Assembly (NCBI RefSeq): GCF_900182595.1
Contig: NZ_FXTN01000002.1
Location: 186,001-250,000, forward strand
Direction: 5' to 3'
Length of the DNA stretch: 64,000 nucleotides
DNA from: Pedobacter westerhofensis
Lineage (GTDB): Bacteria > Bacteroidota > Bacteroidia > Sphingobacteriales > Sphingobacteriaceae
Of the stretch, positions 63,044 to 64,000 are shown piece after piece. Positions within the stretch are counted from its first letter, which is position 1. The number at the start of each line of letters is the position of its first letter. Made by a program: the position numbers and the translations under genes. The notes under the pieces were generated by a model. The model did no database searches. It was given only the letters and a program-made list of their open reading frames with translations, and was not told the origin of the DNA.

Positions 63044-64000
63044 ATGGATAATATGTTTTTGAACGCATGTAAAAATGCGCAGAAAGGAATAGTACAGACC
63101 TTTTTAAAAAAAGGAGGCATTAACGTAGATAAGAGGGACGGTTCAGGCAATACACCTCTGTATTATGCCTGCGTTAAAGGCGCCAGGGATATTGTTTCCT
63201 TATTGATCAATGCGGGCGCCGACGTAAATCTGGCCAATAACACCAGCGAAACGCCTCTGCACCTTGCTGCGCGCAGTGCCAATAAAGACATCATCAGGCT
63301 GCTCACTGAAGCTGGCGCAGATATAAATGCCGGCAATAATAATGGGCAAACACCATTGTTTTACGCAGTACTGGCTTATAAAACAGAGACGGCCTTATAC
63401 CTGATTGGCCTGGGCGCAGATGCTTCAGTCAAAGACCATGCGGGCTTTAATGTGCTTGATCATGCTACAGCAAATGGCCTGCGTGATCTGGTGACTGCGC
63501 TTTCGGACGGAATTGTAGCACAGAAAGATGATCAGGGCAATACCCCACTACATCAGGCGGCTTACCGTAATCAGACCGAAACGGTGCAGGTGCTGCTCAA
63601 AGCGGATGCATCAAATGTGAACGAGGTAAATAATGACGGAGTGACTGCTTTGGTTTTGGCTGTAAATAACTCCAATATCCATATGGCCGAAGTACTTTTG
63701 AAAAGCGGTGCTGATGTAAACATTCACCTCTTAAGCGGAAATTCAGCCCTTCATTATGCAGCCGGTATAGGCAACCATCACATTGGTAAACTGCTTATTG
63801 ATGCCGGGGCAGATATTAACTCAAGGAACAGTTTCAGCGAAACTCCGTTGGTTGTGGCCGCACAATGCGGGTTTAACGATTTCACAGCCTTGTTAATTGA
63901 AAAGGGAGCAGATGTAAATGCTGTGGATAACGAGAGCCGCAGCGCTATGGCTTTTGCCACTGAGCGCGGTTACAATGAGATACTTGAGCAGTTGTTAATG
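63044..64000 (+). CDS. Ankyrin-repeat protein (runs off the right edge)
   Basis: ATG at 63044, 12 bases past the preceding stop, opens a frame with no stop to the window end (319 codons seen). About nine ankyrin repeats are visible: GNTPLYYACVKGARDIVSLL, SETPLHLAARSANKDIIRLL, GQTPLFYAVLAYKTETALYL, GNTPLHQAAYRNQTETVQVL and GNSALHYAAGIGNHHIGKLL. The N-terminus (MDNMFLNACKNAQKG) has no signal peptide. It is co-transcribed with the first ankyrin gene and more regular in its repeats. Confidence 0.92.
   Translation, partial: MDNMFLNACKNAQKGIVQTFLKKGGINVDKRDGSGNTPLYYACVKGARDIVSLLINAGADVNLANNTSETPLHLAARSANKDIIRLLTEAGADINAGNNNGQTPLFYAVLAYKTETALYLIGLGADASVKDHAGFNVLDHATANGLRDLVTALSDGIVAQKDDQGNTPLHQAAYRNQTETVQVLLKADASNVNEVNNDGVTALVLAVNNSNIHMAEVLLKSGADVNIHLLSGNSALHYAAGIGNHHIGKLLIDAGADINSRNSFSETPLVVAAQCGFNDFTALLIEKGADVNAVDNESRSAMAFATERGYNEILEQLLM

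Overview
The window looks like chromosomal DNA of a soil or freshwater Bacteroidota, most likely of the family Sphingobacteriaceae (Pedobacter or Mucilaginibacter type). The grounds are a SusC/SusD pair, a Bacteroidota-type promoter (TTTG, then TAnnTTTG), weak or absent Shine-Dalgarno sequences, and families typical of that group (TIGR03643, DUF3891, DUF4385, PA2169 four-helix protein, paired DUF421 proteins). This assignment is inference. I found no rRNA, tRNA, CRISPR array or intact insertion sequence.

Region by region. (1) 1-11.7 kb is a stress and signalling block: a histidine kinase tail, an operon of two DUF421 membrane proteins and a DUF72 protein, a zinc alcohol dehydrogenase, a manganese catalase, an LLM flavin oxidoreductase, response regulators, a PA2169 protein, a receiver lacking its phospho-acceptor Asp, and an ECF sigma factor. 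Four genes between 4.6 and 9.9 kb each look broken by one single-base indel. (2) 12.1-18.7 kb holds a PAS histidine kinase with a NarL-type regulator, a second zinc dehydrogenase with an SDR, and small conserved proteins. (3) 18.2-28.7 kb holds a MESH1/SpoT-like hydrolase 10 bases ahead of a 1178-residue protein that joins an exonuclease III-type nuclease to all three LigD domains. It is followed by a CheB-CheR-PAS-histidine kinase chimera preceded by a phytochrome photosensory core that has no output domain.

(4) 28.7-35 kb is AT-rich and full of orphan genes, including a pair of convergent secreted paralogues, a lipoprotein, an XRE regulator and a one-helix membrane protein; it may be an island or an eroding region. 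(5) 35-41 kb is a detoxification-type cluster: HxlR/SDR, aldo-keto reductase/AraC, a decayed copy of the SDR locus, and HxlR/hydrolase. (6) 41.4-44.0 kb encodes an 874-residue eCIS-type cargo protein (DUF4157 metalloprotease-like head, possible HNH-like core, 35-residue tandem repeats). (7) 44.1-47.5 kb holds a PNPOx-like protein, an MFS exporter, its LysR regulator and a small lipoprotein.

(8) 47.5-59.1 kb is a mannoside polysaccharide utilization locus. A GntR repressor is divergent from phosphomannose isomerase, a sugar porter, SusC, SusD and a GH92 alpha-mannosidase. SusC/D would import oligomannosides, GH92 would release mannose, the porter would take it up and the isomerase would pass it to glycolysis. 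(9) 59.2-64 kb has a FAD monooxygenase divergent from an AraC regulator, then two ankyrin-repeat proteins, the second running off the window.
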